Shown here: piece by piece, positions 22,180-31,194 of the stretch
Layout: each line of letters opens with the position of its first letter
Position numbering within the stretch: position 1 is the first letter of the stretch
Notes under the pieces: model-generated
What the model was told of the DNA's origin: nothing
What the model saw: the letters and a program-made list of their open reading frames with translations, nothing else
The model's database searches: none
Position numbers and translations under genes: made by a program
From: Geobacteraceae bacterium
Lineage (GTDB): Bacteria > Desulfobacterota > Desulfuromonadia > Geobacterales > Pseudopelobacteraceae
Assembly (NCBI GenBank): GCA_013336525.1
Contig: JAAXTM010000002.1
Span: 682,001 to 746,000, forward strand
Length of the DNA: 64,000 nucleotides
Direction: 5' to 3'

Positions 22180-23787
22180 ATGGAAAAGCGCGCTTTTATA
22201 GCTGTAGGTCTTTCAATTGCTGTTTTTTATCTGTTCTCCATGATGTTTGGACCTGATAATCAAAAGGTACAACCTTCGGTTCCTCAGAGCACATCTCCGA
22301 TGGTCAGTGGCTCAACTGACAAGAGTCAGCAAATAGCGACTCCAGTGAATTCTGTTGCAGCCACTGGGCAGGAGCTACCTTCAACGGCCCCTCAAAAGGA
22401 TGTCAATGTAGAAACCGATCTTTATACGGCTGTGTTTTCTACCAGAGGAGCGAGCCTCAAAAGCATCACACTAAAAAATTATCGTGAAGAAAATTCACCT
22501 GCGGCAAAAAAAGTTGTCCTTGGAAATGATGCTGACCCGAATGTCTTTTCTTTTTCTACGAGAGCTACAGGTTTTAATCTTCCTGACAGCACGCTTTTCA
22601 TGCCTGATGCTGATGGCTTGAAAATCGAAAAAAGTGGTTCGCGTCAACTTGCATTCAATTATATTTCCGGCCAGGGATATACGGTTCGTAAAATATATAC
22701 CTTCTCTTCGGGATCATATGGCATCAAACTCGAAACTCAGGTTTATAACAATTCAGCCGCACCTTTGGTTGGATCAATTCAACACGTAATGACTTACCCG
22801 GCAGAGCCGAAAGTAAAGGATAACCGGTTTGATACAGCCGGTGCATACCTGTTTTCAGATAACAGTCTTCAATCCAATAAAATAAAAGATGTTTCCAGTG
22901 CCTCAAAACGCTATGACAAGACGATTTTCTGGTCCGGTTTTGCAGATAAGTACTTTTTGAACGCAATACTTGCCGAAAAAAATAGTATCGCATCCGTTGA
23001 GTTGAAAAAAAATAATTCCGGTTTTTTTGAGTCTGTAGTCTCTGCCCCACAGTTTACTGTTAACCCAGGTCAGTCTGCTACTGCAACTCACCGGCTTTTT
23101 GTTGGTCCTAAGGATATTGACATACTTAAAGAACAGGGTAATTCGCTTGAGCAGTCACTTGACCTTGGCTGGTTTACTGTTATTGCCAAGCCGCTGCTCT
23201 ACTCACTTAAATACTTTTATGGTTATGTCGGTAATTACGGTGTTGCTATCATAATTATAACAATTATTCTCAAGGTGTTATTTTTTCCGCTGACCCATAA
23301 GAGTTACAAGTCAATGAAGGGTATGCAGAAAATCCAGCCCGAAATGACTAAACTTCGTGAAAAGTATAAAGACGATAAAGACACCATGAACAAAGCTGTC
23401 ATGGAGCTGTATCGCGAACACAAAGTTAACCCTATGGGCGGCTGTCTGCCGATGGTAGTACAGATTCCGGTGTTTTTCGCACTCTACAAATCGTTGATGT
23501 TTTCCATAGAACTTCGCCACGCGCCCTTCTTTCTGTGGGTTACCGACCTTGCTGATAAAGATCCCTATTACGTAACTCCGGTTATTATGGGCGTCACAAT
23601 GTTTATCCAGCAGAAGATGACACCGTCTAACATGGATCCGATGCAGCAGAAGATGATGTTGGCACTGCCGGTTGTATTCACATTCATGTTCCTTAGTTTT
23701 CCTTCCGGTCTGGTTCTTTACTGGTTAGTCAATAACGTGTTAACCATAGGTCAGCAGATGTATATAAACAAACTTGTAAAAGATTAG
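22180..23787 (+). CDS. yidC: Membrane protein insertase YidC
   Basis: 535 residues, the Gram-negative long form. An N-terminal membrane span is at about 4-20 ([20 protein letters not shown]). A Ser/Pro/Gln-rich linker and the large periplasmic beta domain run from about 55 to 330. The conserved insertase core follows: [29 protein letters not shown], the hydrophilic cytoplasmic loop, [23 protein letters not shown] and a last span near [13 protein letters not shown]. It inserts and folds inner-membrane proteins alone or with Sec. SD-like AGGAG precedes the ATG. The next gene is mnmE after 25 bp; the usual jag/khpB gene is absent. Confidence 0.97.
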   Translation: MEKRAFIAVGLSIAVFYLFSMMFGPDNQKVQPSVPQSTSPMVSGSTDKSQQIATPVNSVAATGQELPSTAPQKDVNVETDLYTAVFSTRGASLKSITLKNYREENSPAAKKVVLGNDADPNVFSFSTRATGFNLPDSTLFMPDADGLKIEKSGSRQLAFNYISGQGYTVRKIYTFSSGSYGIKLETQVYNNSAAPLVGSIQHVMTYPAEPKVKDNRFDTAGAYLFSDNSLQSNKIKDVSSASKRYDKTIFWSGFADKYFLNAILAEKNSIASVELKKNNSGFFESVVSAPQFTVNPGQSATATHRLFVGPKDIDILKEQGNSLEQSLDLGWFTVIAKPLLYSLKYFYGYVGNYGVAIIIITIILKVLFFPLTHKSYKSMKGMQKIQPEMTKLREKYKDDKDTMNKAVMELYREHKVNPMGGCLPMVVQIPVFFALYKSLMFSIELRHAPFFLWVTDLADKDPYYVTPVIMGVTMFIQQKMTPSNMDPMQQKMMLALPVVFTFMFLSFPSGLVLYWLVNNVLTIGQQMYINKLVKD

Positions 23788-23812
23788 TCTGCGGGACCAG
23801 GAGTAAAGTGTC

Positions 23813-25180
23813 ATGTATGTTCGCGATACGATAGCGGCTGTCAGTACTCCTCCAGGTAATGGTGGTATCGGAATTATCCGTGTGAGTGGTGATATGGCCG
23901 CTATGGTCGGAAATGCTATTTTTAAACCAGTTTATGACGGTGGCCTTGTGAGCCACCGTTTTTCTTTTGGTACGATCTTTGACCCGACATCAGGAGAGAG
24001 TGTTGACGAGGCTATGGCCGTGTATATGCGTTCCCCGCGCTCATATACACGTGAAGACGTGCTTGAATTGCATTGCCACGGTGGTTGGCTGGTAGTTGAG
24101 CGTGTGCTTGCCCTGGTGCTTTCGCGCGGAATCCGCTTGGCCGATCCAGGGGAGTTCACACGGCGGGCGTTTCTTAATGGACGCATTGACCTGATCCAGG
24201 CTGAGGCGGTCATGGATATTATTGCTTCAAAGAGTGAAAGTGCTCTGCAGTTGGCGCAAAGCCAGCGTGAAGGTGCTCTCTCGAAACGTATCGATGATGT
24301 CCGTGGCTATCTGCTCCGGGCACTCGCTTTAGTCGAGGCGTATATTGATTTCCCTGATGATGATCTGGGTGCGACAGACATAGCGGCAATTAGTGCCTCG
24401 GTCGAGGAGGCTCAGGGTCTGGTTTCAGCTCTGCTTGCCACCTTTGAAGAGGGGCGGATCTTGAGGGACGGGATTTCTGTCCTGATAGTTGGGAAACCAA
24501 ACGCCGGCAAGTCAAGTCTCCTTAACAGACTGCTCAACGAGAATCGTGCGATTGTAACCCACATCCCCGGTACAACTCGTGACATCATCGAGGAAACAAT
24601 TACATTTGAAGGTTTGTCGGTTCGTCTGCTTGATACTGCCGGCATTCGCCATACTGATGATCTTGTAGAGCAGGAGGGTATCAGTCGGGCCCTTGGTAAA
24701 ATCCCGCTTGCAGATCTTGTCCTTGCCGTTTTTGATGCTTCCAGAGAATTCAGCAAGGAAGATCAGATGATATTTGATGCCCTTGATGGTTGCAGAACTA
24801 TTGCTGTTCTGAACAAGGCAGATCTTGATCAGCGGCTTATTCTGCCAGATGAAGATCGTTTTGAGGCCACTGTCAGAATAGCCGCGCTTTCAGGGTACGG
24901 GATAGACCTTCTCAAGCATACGGTCTGCCAACAATTTCTGCACTCGACAACAGCAGATTCTCGTGAGCTTGTTGTTCTGTCAAGGGCACGCCATCGTGAC
25001 GCACTGGTCTCCGCTGAACAGCACTTACAACGATTTACAAACGGACTTTTGGATCGTAATCTGGAACTGCTTGCCTTGGATCTGCGCGGTGCGCTTCAGG
25101 CGGTAGGGTCTGTTACCGGCCAGACCACCACGGATGATGTTCTTGACCTTATATTCTCTTCGTTTTGTATCGGGAAATAG
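23813..25180 (+). CDS. mnmE: tRNA modification GTPase MnmE
   Basis: 455 residues. With MnmG it forms the cmnm5 modification on wobble uridine 34 of certain tRNAs. The N-terminal tetrahydrofolate-binding domain starts [22 protein letters not shown]. The inserted G domain has G1 [13 protein letters not shown]2/G3 TTRDIIEE and LLDTAGIR, and G4 NKAD. The C terminus is the catalytic CIGK. AGGAG lies before the ATG. It precedes mnmG by 44 bp, and a parS site occupies that gap. Confidence 0.97.
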   Translation: MYVRDTIAAVSTPPGNGGIGIIRVSGDMAAMVGNAIFKPVYDGGLVSHRFSFGTIFDPTSGESVDEAMAVYMRSPRSYTREDVLELHCHGGWLVVERVLALVLSRGIRLADPGEFTRRAFLNGRIDLIQAEAVMDIIASKSESALQLAQSQREGALSKRIDDVRGYLLRALALVEAYIDFPDDDLGATDIAAISASVEEAQGLVSALLATFEEGRILRDGISVLIVGKPNAGKSSLLNRLLNENRAIVTHIPGTTRDIIEETITFEGLSVRLLDTAGIRHTDDLVEQEGISRALGKIPLADLVLAVFDASREFSKEDQMIFDALDGCRTIAVLNKADLDQRLILPDEDRFEATVRIAALSGYGIDLLKHTVCQQFLHSTTADSRELVVLSRARHRDALVSAEQHLQRFTNGLLDRNLELLALDLRGALQAVGSVTGQTTTDDVLDLIFSSFCIGK

Positions 25181-25185
25181 TGCCA

Positions 25186-25201
25186 TGTTTCACGTGAAAC
25201 A
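25186..25201. promoter_or_regulatory. parS centromere site 1 (ParB-binding)
   Basis: TGTTTCACGTGAAACA is a perfect 16-bp palindrome identical to the widely conserved parS consensus bound by ParB. It lies six bases after the mnmE stop, about 4 kb from the probable oriC. ParB loaded here spreads and recruits SMC for origin segregation. Confidence 0.93.
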
Positions 25202-25224
25202 GATTACAGAGAGTGGATTCCTTT

Positions 25225-27123
25225 ATGATTAGCTATGACCAAATATACGATGTAATTGTTGTCGGTGCCGGGCATGCCGGATGTGAAGCCGCTTTGGCCG
25301 CCTCCCGTATGGGGTGCCGCACAATGCTGCTGACAATCAATCTCGATGCAATTGCTCTGATGTCTTGTAACCCTTCGATCGGAGGGTTGGCAAAGGGGCA
25401 TCTAGTAAAGGAAATCGATGCTCTTGGTGGTGAGATGGCGAAGAATATAGACGCTACCGGCATCCAGTTCCGCATCCTGAATACTAAAAAAGGGCCTGCT
25501 GTCAGAGCGTCCCGTGCTCAGGCAGATAAGCAGCTTTATCGGCTTCGGATGAAACGGGTTCTTGAGCAGCAGAAAAACCTCGACCTCAAGCAGGGCGAAG
25601 TTACATCACTTTATTTCGAGAGTGGTGAGCTGCGTGGAGTTGAGTTGCAGTCCGGCATCAGATTCCTCTCAAAAACTGTTGTTGTTACCACTGGAACTTT
25701 CATGCGTGGCCTGATCCATATCGGGCTTAACCATTATCCAGGCGGCAGGGCCGGTGACCAGCCATCAATTGGGCTCTCGGACCAATTGCGAGTACTCGGC
25801 TTTCACGTGGGAAGACTTAAAACCGGGACACCTGCCCGGCTTGACGCCAGGTCAATTGATTTTACCAAGCTTGAGACCCAATTTGGTGATGACCCGCCGA
25901 TGCCATTTTCTCTTTCGACTGAGCGGATTACGATGCCGCAACTCCCCTGTCACATAGCTTATACCAACCCGCACTCCCACGATATCATACGCTCCGGTCT
26001 GGACCGTTCGCCCTTGTATTCGGGGATTATTGAGGGGGTCGGCCCCCGATATTGTCCGTCGATTGAAGACAAGGTCGTGCGCTTCCCGGACAAAGACCGC
26101 CATCAGACGTTCATAGAGCCGGAAGGACTTGATACAATTGAAGTCTACCCGAGCGGCATGTCTACCTCACTTCCGATTGATATACAGATCGCTTTTTACC
26201 GTTCAATTGTCGGCCTTGAGCAGGTTGAAATCATGCGTCCGGCATATGCAATTGAATATGATTACGTTGACCCGATTCAATTGCATACATCGCTAGAAAC
26301 AAAGGGGGTCAAAAACCTTTATCATGCCGGCCAAATTAACGGCACCTCCGGATATGAGGAGGCCGCCGGCCAGGGGCTTGTTGCCGGCATCAATGCTGCT
26401 TTGCGAGTAAAAGGCCAAGAACCGCTTGTTTTGGGGAGAAGTCAGGCTTACATCGGCGTCATGATTGATGACCTTGTAACGCTAGGCACTAAAGAACCTT
26501 ACCGTATGTTCACTTCTCGGGCTGAATACCGGCTCCTGCTGCGAGAAGATAATGCTGATCTGCGTTTGCGTGAGATAGGCTATGGACTTGGTCTTGTAAC
26601 AGAGCCGGAATATGCCATTTTCACTGAAAAACAGCGCATGATCTCTGAAGAGCTGGAGCGTATTGCCACCACGCGCCTGGTGCATTCTGAGATGCAGTTG
26701 GACGTGCTTGCAAGCCGCGGTCTGGGGGATGTTCAAAAAGGCACTACCCTTGAACATCTGCTAAAGCGTTCTGATGTTAATTACTCGGATCTGGCCGAAC
26801 TGGACACTGTTTCACGTGAAACACCTGCTGCTATTCGTGAGCAGGTAGAAATACAGACAAAATACAAGGGCTATATAGATCGGCAACTGGAGCAGATAGA
26901 ACAGTCGAAAAAACTTGAGACGACACGTATCCCCCTGGAACTCAATTATGACTCCGTGAAAAGCCTGACAACGGAAGTTCGTGAAAAACTTTCAAAAAAC
27001 AGGCCAGATACACTTGGACAAGCATCAAGAATCCCTGGTGTTACGCCCGCAGCTATTTCAATTCTTTCAATTGCTATAAAATCTTCTTCCTGGAAGGATA
27101 CTTCAGATAGATGCACTCAATGA
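25225..27123 (+). CDS. mnmG: tRNA uridine-5-carboxymethylaminomethyl modification enzyme MnmG
   Basis: About 632 residues. FAD protein partner of MnmE. The N terminus MISYDQIYDVIVVGAGHAGCEAALAASRMG is the dinucleotide-binding fold; NPSIGGLAKGHLVKEIDALGG, GGRAGDQPS, RLKTGTPARLD and NLYHAGQINGTSGYEEAAGQG follow in family order. The C-terminal helical domain includes YKGYIDRQ and IPGVTPAA. I choose ATG 25225; a GTG four codons upstream is possible and neither has a strong ribosome site. The stop overlaps rsmG. Its coding sequence contains a second perfect parS site. Confidence 0.97.
   Translation: MISYDQIYDVIVVGAGHAGCEAALAASRMGCRTMLLTINLDAIALMSCNPSIGGLAKGHLVKEIDALGGEMAKNIDATGIQFRILNTKKGPAVRASRAQADKQLYRLRMKRVLEQQKNLDLKQGEVTSLYFESGELRGVELQSGIRFLSKTVVVTTGTFMRGLIHIGLNHYPGGRAGDQPSIGLSDQLRVLGFHVGRLKTGTPARLDARSIDFTKLETQFGDDPPMPFSLSTERITMPQLPCHIAYTNPHSHDIIRSGLDRSPLYSGIIEGVGPRYCPSIEDKVVRFPDKDRHQTFIEPEGLDTIEVYPSGMSTSLPIDIQIAFYRSIVGLEQVEIMRPAYAIEYDYVDPIQLHTSLETKGVKNLYHAGQINGTSGYEEAAGQGLVAGINAALRVKGQEPLVLGRSQAYIGVMIDDLVTLGTKEPYRMFTSRAEYRLLLREDNADLRLREIGYGLGLVTEPEYAIFTEKQRMISEELERIATTRLVHSEMQLDVLASRGLGDVQKGTTLEHLLKRSDVNYSDLAELDTVSRETPAAIREQVEIQTKYKGYIDRQLEQIEQSKKLETTRIPLELNYDSVKSLTTEVREKLSKNRPDTLGQASRIPGVTPAAISILSIAIKSSSWKDTSDRCTQ
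26808..26823. promoter_or_regulatory. parS centromere site 2, inside mnmG
   Basis: A second exact TGTTTCACGTGAAACA, 1.6 kb from the first, lies within the mnmG frame and encodes Val-Ser-Arg-Glu-Thr in a variable part of the protein. Two identical 16-bp palindromes close together cannot reasonably be chance and mark a ParB loading zone. Confidence 0.93.
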
Positions 27124-27764
27124 TAGGCAATGTATTAGCGCAGGAGATGAATTCGATTGGTATTTCCCTTTCAAATAACGAAATCAATTCCTTCGAAACA
27201 TATGCTGCTGAACTTATAAAATGGAACAAAAAGGTTAATCTTACTGCGATAACGAAGGATAGTGAGATTGCCATAAAGCATTTCTTTGATTCACTCAGTC
27301 TTGCTCCCTATATACAACCTTCAGACAGACTCCTTGATATCGGTTCCGGGGCTGGCCTTCCGATTATTCCATTAAAAATTATCAGACCTGAAATACCGAT
27401 GGTCTCAGTAGATGCGGTTGCGAAGAAAATAAATTTTCAGCGACATATCATCCGTACTTTAAGCTTGCAACAAATAGAAGCTATCCATGCGCGTATTGAA
27501 AGCCTGCATAAAACACATTGTCACTCGTTCAGTCTTATTACATCACGTGCTTTCACCAGACTAGATCGGTTTGTCTCACTGGCTGCACCTCTGCTTTCAG
27601 ATGGCGGTATGCTTATCGCCATGAAGGGAGAACTTGCTGAGGATGAAATTACTGCAAGTGATGAAGATTTAAGTGCCAGCGGTTTTGCAGTTACATCGAT
27701 ACGGCGCTATACATTGCCGCTGGGTATGGGTGGGCGGGTGCTTACTTTTATTAAAAAGGCGTGA
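27111..27764 (+). CDS. rsmG: 16S rRNA (guanine527-N7)-methyltransferase RsmG
   Basis: 217 residues. A class I SAM methyltransferase that methylates G527 of 16S rRNA. The family segments are present: KWNKKVNLTAITKDSEIAIKHFFDSL, the SAM motif LLDIGSGAGLPIIPLKI, VDAVAKKINFQ and SRAFTRLDRFV. The frame overlaps the mnmG stop; either ATG 27111 or ATG 27120 (sharing ATGA with the mnmG stop) could start it. GGAAGGA lies about 12 bases before 27111. In most relatives parA and parB follow, but not here. Confidence 0.95.
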   Translation: MHSMIGNVLAQEMNSIGISLSNNEINSFETYAAELIKWNKKVNLTAITKDSEIAIKHFFDSLSLAPYIQPSDRLLDIGSGAGLPIIPLKIIRPEIPMVSVDAVAKKINFQRHIIRTLSLQQIEAIHARIESLHKTHCHSFSLITSRAFTRLDRFVSLAAPLLSDGGMLIAMKGELAEDEITASDEDLSASGFAVTSIRRYTLPLGMGGRVLTFIKKA

Positions 27765-28017
27765 AGCCGCATAGAACAAGGGTTAAAAAGGCCTTCTTCC
27801 AAAATAGGCGATAATGGCCTTAATCGGCTGTCCATGATGTCGTGGTATAGGTTTTGGGTGTTCCAGCGTTATAGGCAAAATTTGGGTGTTTATTCGCGAT
27901 AACGTATATTTTAGCGTGAAGCAGCCGAGAATTTGTTGCAGATGGAAAGAATCTGCACTAGAGTAACCCACTTATGTGCATTAATAATAAAAATATACTT
28001 TGAGGTTGTAACTGTTA
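27765..28017. other. Gene-poor gap after rsmG
   Basis: 253 bp without a supported gene, where parA-parB usually lie in related genomes. It has an imperfect inverted repeat (AAGGCC near 27788 and GGCCTT near 27814) without a following T run. A 62-codon minus-strand frame (27783-27971) ends HGQPIKAIIAYFGRRPF but has no ribosome site; it looks like a decayed gene end or chance. The last 50 bp are AT-rich and probably hold the promoter of the following operon. Confidence 0.4.
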
Positions 28018-28419
28018 ATGGATGTAAGAATTTATTATGAGGATACCGATGCCGGCGGTGTCGTTTATCACACAAACTACCTCAAATATTTTGAACGGGC
28101 GCGAACGGAGCTTTTTCGCAGTCACGGTTTTTCTGTTGCGGAACTGGCTAAAAATGGTTTTGTGTTTCCGGTTGTGAGACTAGAGGTTGATTTTAAAGCT
28201 CCGGCTGTTCATGATGACCTTGTTTCAGTTATTACCAGCCCGGTTAGAGTAGGTGGATCTTCTGTCACTCTCTGCCAAAAAATAGTACGTCAGAATAACG
28301 GGAAACTTTTGGTAGAGGGATTGGTAACACTCGCATGTATAAGCCCGGCGCTCAAAGCCAGACGTATACCACTGGAGATTCGCCAGATGCTTGAAGCCAA
28401 CCTGGAGAAAGTCGCATGA
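28018..28419 (+). CDS. ybgC: Acyl-CoA thioesterase, YbgC/FadM family
   Basis: 133 residues with a hotdog fold. The hallmark MDVRIYYEDTDAGGVVYHTNYLKYFERARTEL contains the catalytic Asp of YEDTDAGG and the conserved Tyr-His-Asn segment. YbgC proteins hydrolyse short or long acyl-CoAs and in many proteobacteria sit beside tol-pal; here there are no tol genes. It starts the plus-strand operon and its stop overlaps or abuts the mqnC start region. Confidence 0.85.
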   Translation: MDVRIYYEDTDAGGVVYHTNYLKYFERARTELFRSHGFSVAELAKNGFVFPVVRLEVDFKAPAVHDDLVSVITSPVRVGGSSVTLCQKIVRQNNGKLLVEGLVTLACISPALKARRIPLEIRQMLEANLEKVA

Positions 28420-28438
28420 AACCGTGCCAGGTTACGAT

Positions 28439-29491
28439 GTGAAAACAATTACAGCGGGCAGAATTGAGCGTGCTGAGGCTCTTGATTTGTTGATCAACGG
28501 GGACCTTTTGGCAATCGGAAAAAGAGCTGATGAAATCAGACGACAGCTCCATCCGGAAAGAACGGTTACTTTCGTTGTCGATCGTAACGTAAATTATACA
28601 AATATTTGTGATTCAAAATGTTCATTCTGTGCGTTTTATCGGTCTAAAGACGCAGTGGATGCCTACATACTGACTCATGAGCAGATATACGAAAAGATAT
28701 CCGAGCTTGTATTACAGGGTGGGACTCAACTGCTGATGCAGGGGGGACTAAATCCCGACTTGAAAATTGATTTTTTTGAGAAACTCTTCCGCGAAATCAA
28801 GCAACGCTTTCCGGCGATACAGAATCATTCGCTGTCTCCGGCAGAGGTGACATGTATCGCTGCAAATTCGGATCTTACGATTGAAGAAGCGCTGATACGT
28901 CTTAAAAATGCAGGGCTGGATTCTATTCCTGGAGGCGGCGCTGAAATACTGGTTGACGAGGTACGCAGCAGTATTTCTCCTAAAAAAATCGGTTGGAAAA
29001 AATGGGGGGAGGTTATGCTTAAAGCCGCCCGCCTTGGTATGCCTACAACTGCCACAATGATGTTTGGCAGCAGTGAAAAGCCGGAGGATATTATCGAGCA
29101 TCTTTTCCGGATACGCGAGATTCAGGATCAAGGAGGCTCGTTCACGGCGTTTATTCCCTGGAGCTACCAGCCTGGGAATACCGAACTGGGAGGGACCACC
29201 GCCACGGGAGTGGATTATTTAAAGGTGCTGTCGTTATCCAGGATCGTACTTGATAATATCCCGAATATTCAGGCCAGCTGGGTTACACAAGGTGCAAAAA
29301 TGGCGTCAGTTGCACTCTTTTTCGGGGCTAACGACCTTGGTGGAACAATGCTTGAGGAAAATGTAGTAGCCGCTGCCGGATGCAGTTTTTGCATGTCGCA
29401 GCAAGAGATGATAACTCTGATACATGGAGCCGGCTTTCGGGCCGCACAGCGTACCACAACATATTCGATCATTAGGGAGTATCCGGTTTGA
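28439..29491 (+). CDS. mqnC: Cyclic dehypoxanthine futalosine synthase (radical SAM)
   Basis: MqnC converts dehypoxanthine futalosine to its cyclic form in the futalosine route to menaquinone. The radical SAM cluster motif is CDSKCSFCAF, with cysteines 57, 61 and 64 from this start. GGTQLLMQGGLNPDLKI, HSLSPAEV, GAGLDSIPGGGAEIL-like and TATMMFG segments match the family, and a C-terminal CSFC is also present. The open frame begins at an ATG inside ybgC (28391), but GTG 28439 has an AGG seven bases upstream and gives the usual length (350). The other mqn genes are not in the window. The stop overlaps rnd (TTGA). Confidence 0.88.
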   Translation: MKTITAGRIERAEALDLLINGDLLAIGKRADEIRRQLHPERTVTFVVDRNVNYTNICDSKCSFCAFYRSKDAVDAYILTHEQIYEKISELVLQGGTQLLMQGGLNPDLKIDFFEKLFREIKQRFPAIQNHSLSPAEVTCIAANSDLTIEEALIRLKNAGLDSIPGGGAEILVDEVRSSISPKKIGWKKWGEVMLKAARLGMPTTATMMFGSSEKPEDIIEHLFRIREIQDQGGSFTAFIPWSYQPGNTELGGTTATGVDYLKVLSLSRIVLDNIPNIQASWVTQGAKMASVALFFGANDLGGTMLEENVVAAAGCSFCMSQQEMITLIHGAGFRAAQRTTTYSIIREYPV

Positions 29492-30636
29492 GTTCTTTCC
29501 ATAGGCAGGCTGGAACCTGCGAAATCATTACAACCCCGGGAAGGTTGGCAGAAGTTGCCGATATCCTCAGTCAGCAGACAGAAATTGCGGTCGATCTGGA
29601 GATGGATTCTCTCCACCACTATCGTGAAAAAGTCTGCCTTGTACAGGTCTCAACCCGTCAGCAAAACTGGTTGATAGACCCACTGGCGCTGACGTCTCTT
29701 TCGCCGCTGGCAGCCCCACTCGGCAATCCGGATATTGTTGTAGTCATGCATGGCTCTGATTACGATATCCGCTCCTTGCACCGGGACTTTGGCATTGAAG
29801 TCACGAACCTGTTCGACACCATGATATCCGCGCGTTTTCTTGGAATAGCCGAATTTGGTTTGGCCGCTCTGCTAAAAGCGCGATTCGGCATTGAGCTGGA
29901 CAAAAAATATCAGAAGGCTGATTGGAGCAAGCGCCCGCTAAGCCGTGAGATGTGTGCCTATGCTTCAGCTGACACCTCTGATCTGTTGTCGTTATATGAT
30001 CAGTTCCGGGCAGAGCTGTTACAGAAAGGCCGACTGGAGTGGCTTGAAGAAGAGGGACAGCTGGTTTGTCAGGCACGCGTGTCAGAAAAAGACGGCCCGT
30101 TATTTCTTTATTGTAAAGGTGCCAGCAAGCTGAGAGGACATACTCTTGCCATCCTGGAAGAATTACTGCAGCTGCGGGATCAGCAATCGGAACTGCTGGA
30201 CAGGCCTCCATTCAAGGTCTTGTCGGCTGAGACCCTGATTGAGATTGCGGAAAACAGACCCATGTCTCTGCATGAGCTGTCTCTTTTCAGAGGAATGACC
30301 CCCGGCCAACTCCAGCGGCATGGCGATGGTATTTTGTCAGCCATTGAACGTGGAATTGCAACTCCTGAAGAGAAGCTGCCCCGTTTCCCGCGCAATGCTA
30401 AAAAAGAGGTGCTGGATCGGGTCAAGGAGCGGCTTAAGAACTTAAAATCATGGCGGGAGCAGCGCAGCATTGAGCTTGGCCTTGATCCTGGTGTACTTGC
30501 TCCCAACTGGCTGCTGGAAGCGGTTGCTGACACTGAGAGTGCCGCAGTAGAAGAGCTGGATGCAATTCCAGGAATGAGAAAGTGGCAAAAGCGGCTTTTT
30601 GGAGAAGATCTGCCCCGTATACTTGCAATGCCCTAG
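29488..30636 (+). CDS. rnd: Ribonuclease D
   Basis: 382 residues. A DEDD-family 3'-5' exoribonuclease that trims tRNA and other RNAs. Exo I is IAVDLEMDSLHHY, Exo II is VVMHGSDYDIRSLHRDFG and Exo III is REMCAYASADTSDLLSLYDQ. An HRDC nucleic-acid-binding domain follows (about 200-290). The start is a TTG at 29488 that overlaps the mqnC stop as TTGA, so translation is probably coupled. The gene is four bases from the beginning of the type II secretion genes. Confidence 0.92.
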   Translation: MSSFHRQAGTCEIITTPGRLAEVADILSQQTEIAVDLEMDSLHHYREKVCLVQVSTRQQNWLIDPLALTSLSPLAAPLGNPDIVVVMHGSDYDIRSLHRDFGIEVTNLFDTMISARFLGIAEFGLAALLKARFGIELDKKYQKADWSKRPLSREMCAYASADTSDLLSLYDQFRAELLQKGRLEWLEEEGQLVCQARVSEKDGPLFLYCKGASKLRGHTLAILEELLQLRDQQSELLDRPPFKVLSAETLIEIAENRPMSLHELSLFRGMTPGQLQRHGDGILSAIERGIATPEEKLPRFPRNAKKEVLDRVKERLKNLKSWREQRSIELGLDPGVLAPNWLLEAVADTESAAVEELDAIPGMRKWQKRLFGEDLPRILAMP

Positions 30637-30684
30637 TCTATGGTACGCCCTTCTGCCATTGGATTGGAAAAAAGCCAGCAGCGA

Positions 30685-31194
30685 ATGGAAAACCGTTGCC
30701 GAGCAGGTTTTACTCTGATCGAGATTGCAGTTGTGATGGCAATTATCGGTATGGTGCTGCTGCTGGTAGTGCCGCGCCTGCCATCATCAGACCAGGAAAA
30801 CCTGAAGATATCCGCACGTACTCTCGCCTCAACACTGCGCTATCTGCAGGAAAGGGCGGCAACTTCACGTACAGGTTATTATGTAACTCTGACACCTGGA
30901 ACAGAATCCCTGAAGATTGCTGAAATAGGCACTGACGGGAGTGCCAAAGAACCTTTCGACCCGCTGTTGCGGAAATCACCGATTAAAGACGGGATCGTAG
31001 TCTCAGATGTACGGATACCTCGGCTTGGCAAGATCAGCGATGGCCAGCTGCGTATAGATATCGGCGTGGCGGGCGTGCGCGACTTTATCACGGTTCATCT
31101 TCGTTCTACGGCAGGACAATTCTGGACGGTGATGGCATTTCCATCAGGCGGAAAGGTTAAGGCTTACGAGGGATACCTCGAGGAGCCGCCATGA
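30685..31194 (+). CDS. gspH: Type II secretion minor pseudopilin GspH
   Basis: A prepilin-like protein: a short basic leader MENRCRAG, cleavage site before FTLIE, and a hydrophobic helix IAVVMAIIGMVLLLVVP. It is followed by a soluble domain with an SARTLASTLRYLQERAATSR segment typical of GspH. I choose ATG 30685 for a normal eight-residue leader; the frame extends up to ATG 30640, which would give a 23-residue leader. GspH joins GspI-J-K at the tip of the pseudopilus. The stop shares ATGA with gspI. Confidence 0.85.
   Translation: MENRCRAGFTLIEIAVVMAIIGMVLLLVVPRLPSSDQENLKISARTLASTLRYLQERAATSRTGYYVTLTPGTESLKIAEIGTDGSAKEPFDPLLRKSPIKDGIVVSDVRIPRLGKISDGQLRIDIGVAGVRDFITVHLRSTAGQFWTVMAFPSGGKVKAYEGYLEEPP

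Noticed and set aside
27783-27971. 62-codon minus-strand frame ending HGQPIKAIIAYFGRRPF
   Set aside because: No ribosome site, no family recognised, and it lies in a decayed-looking gap; kept only as part of the gap description.
28391-28438. Earlier ATG start for mqnC inside ybgC
   Set aside because: It has no ribosome site and adds residues not typical of MqnC; GTG 28439 has a spaced AGG upstream.
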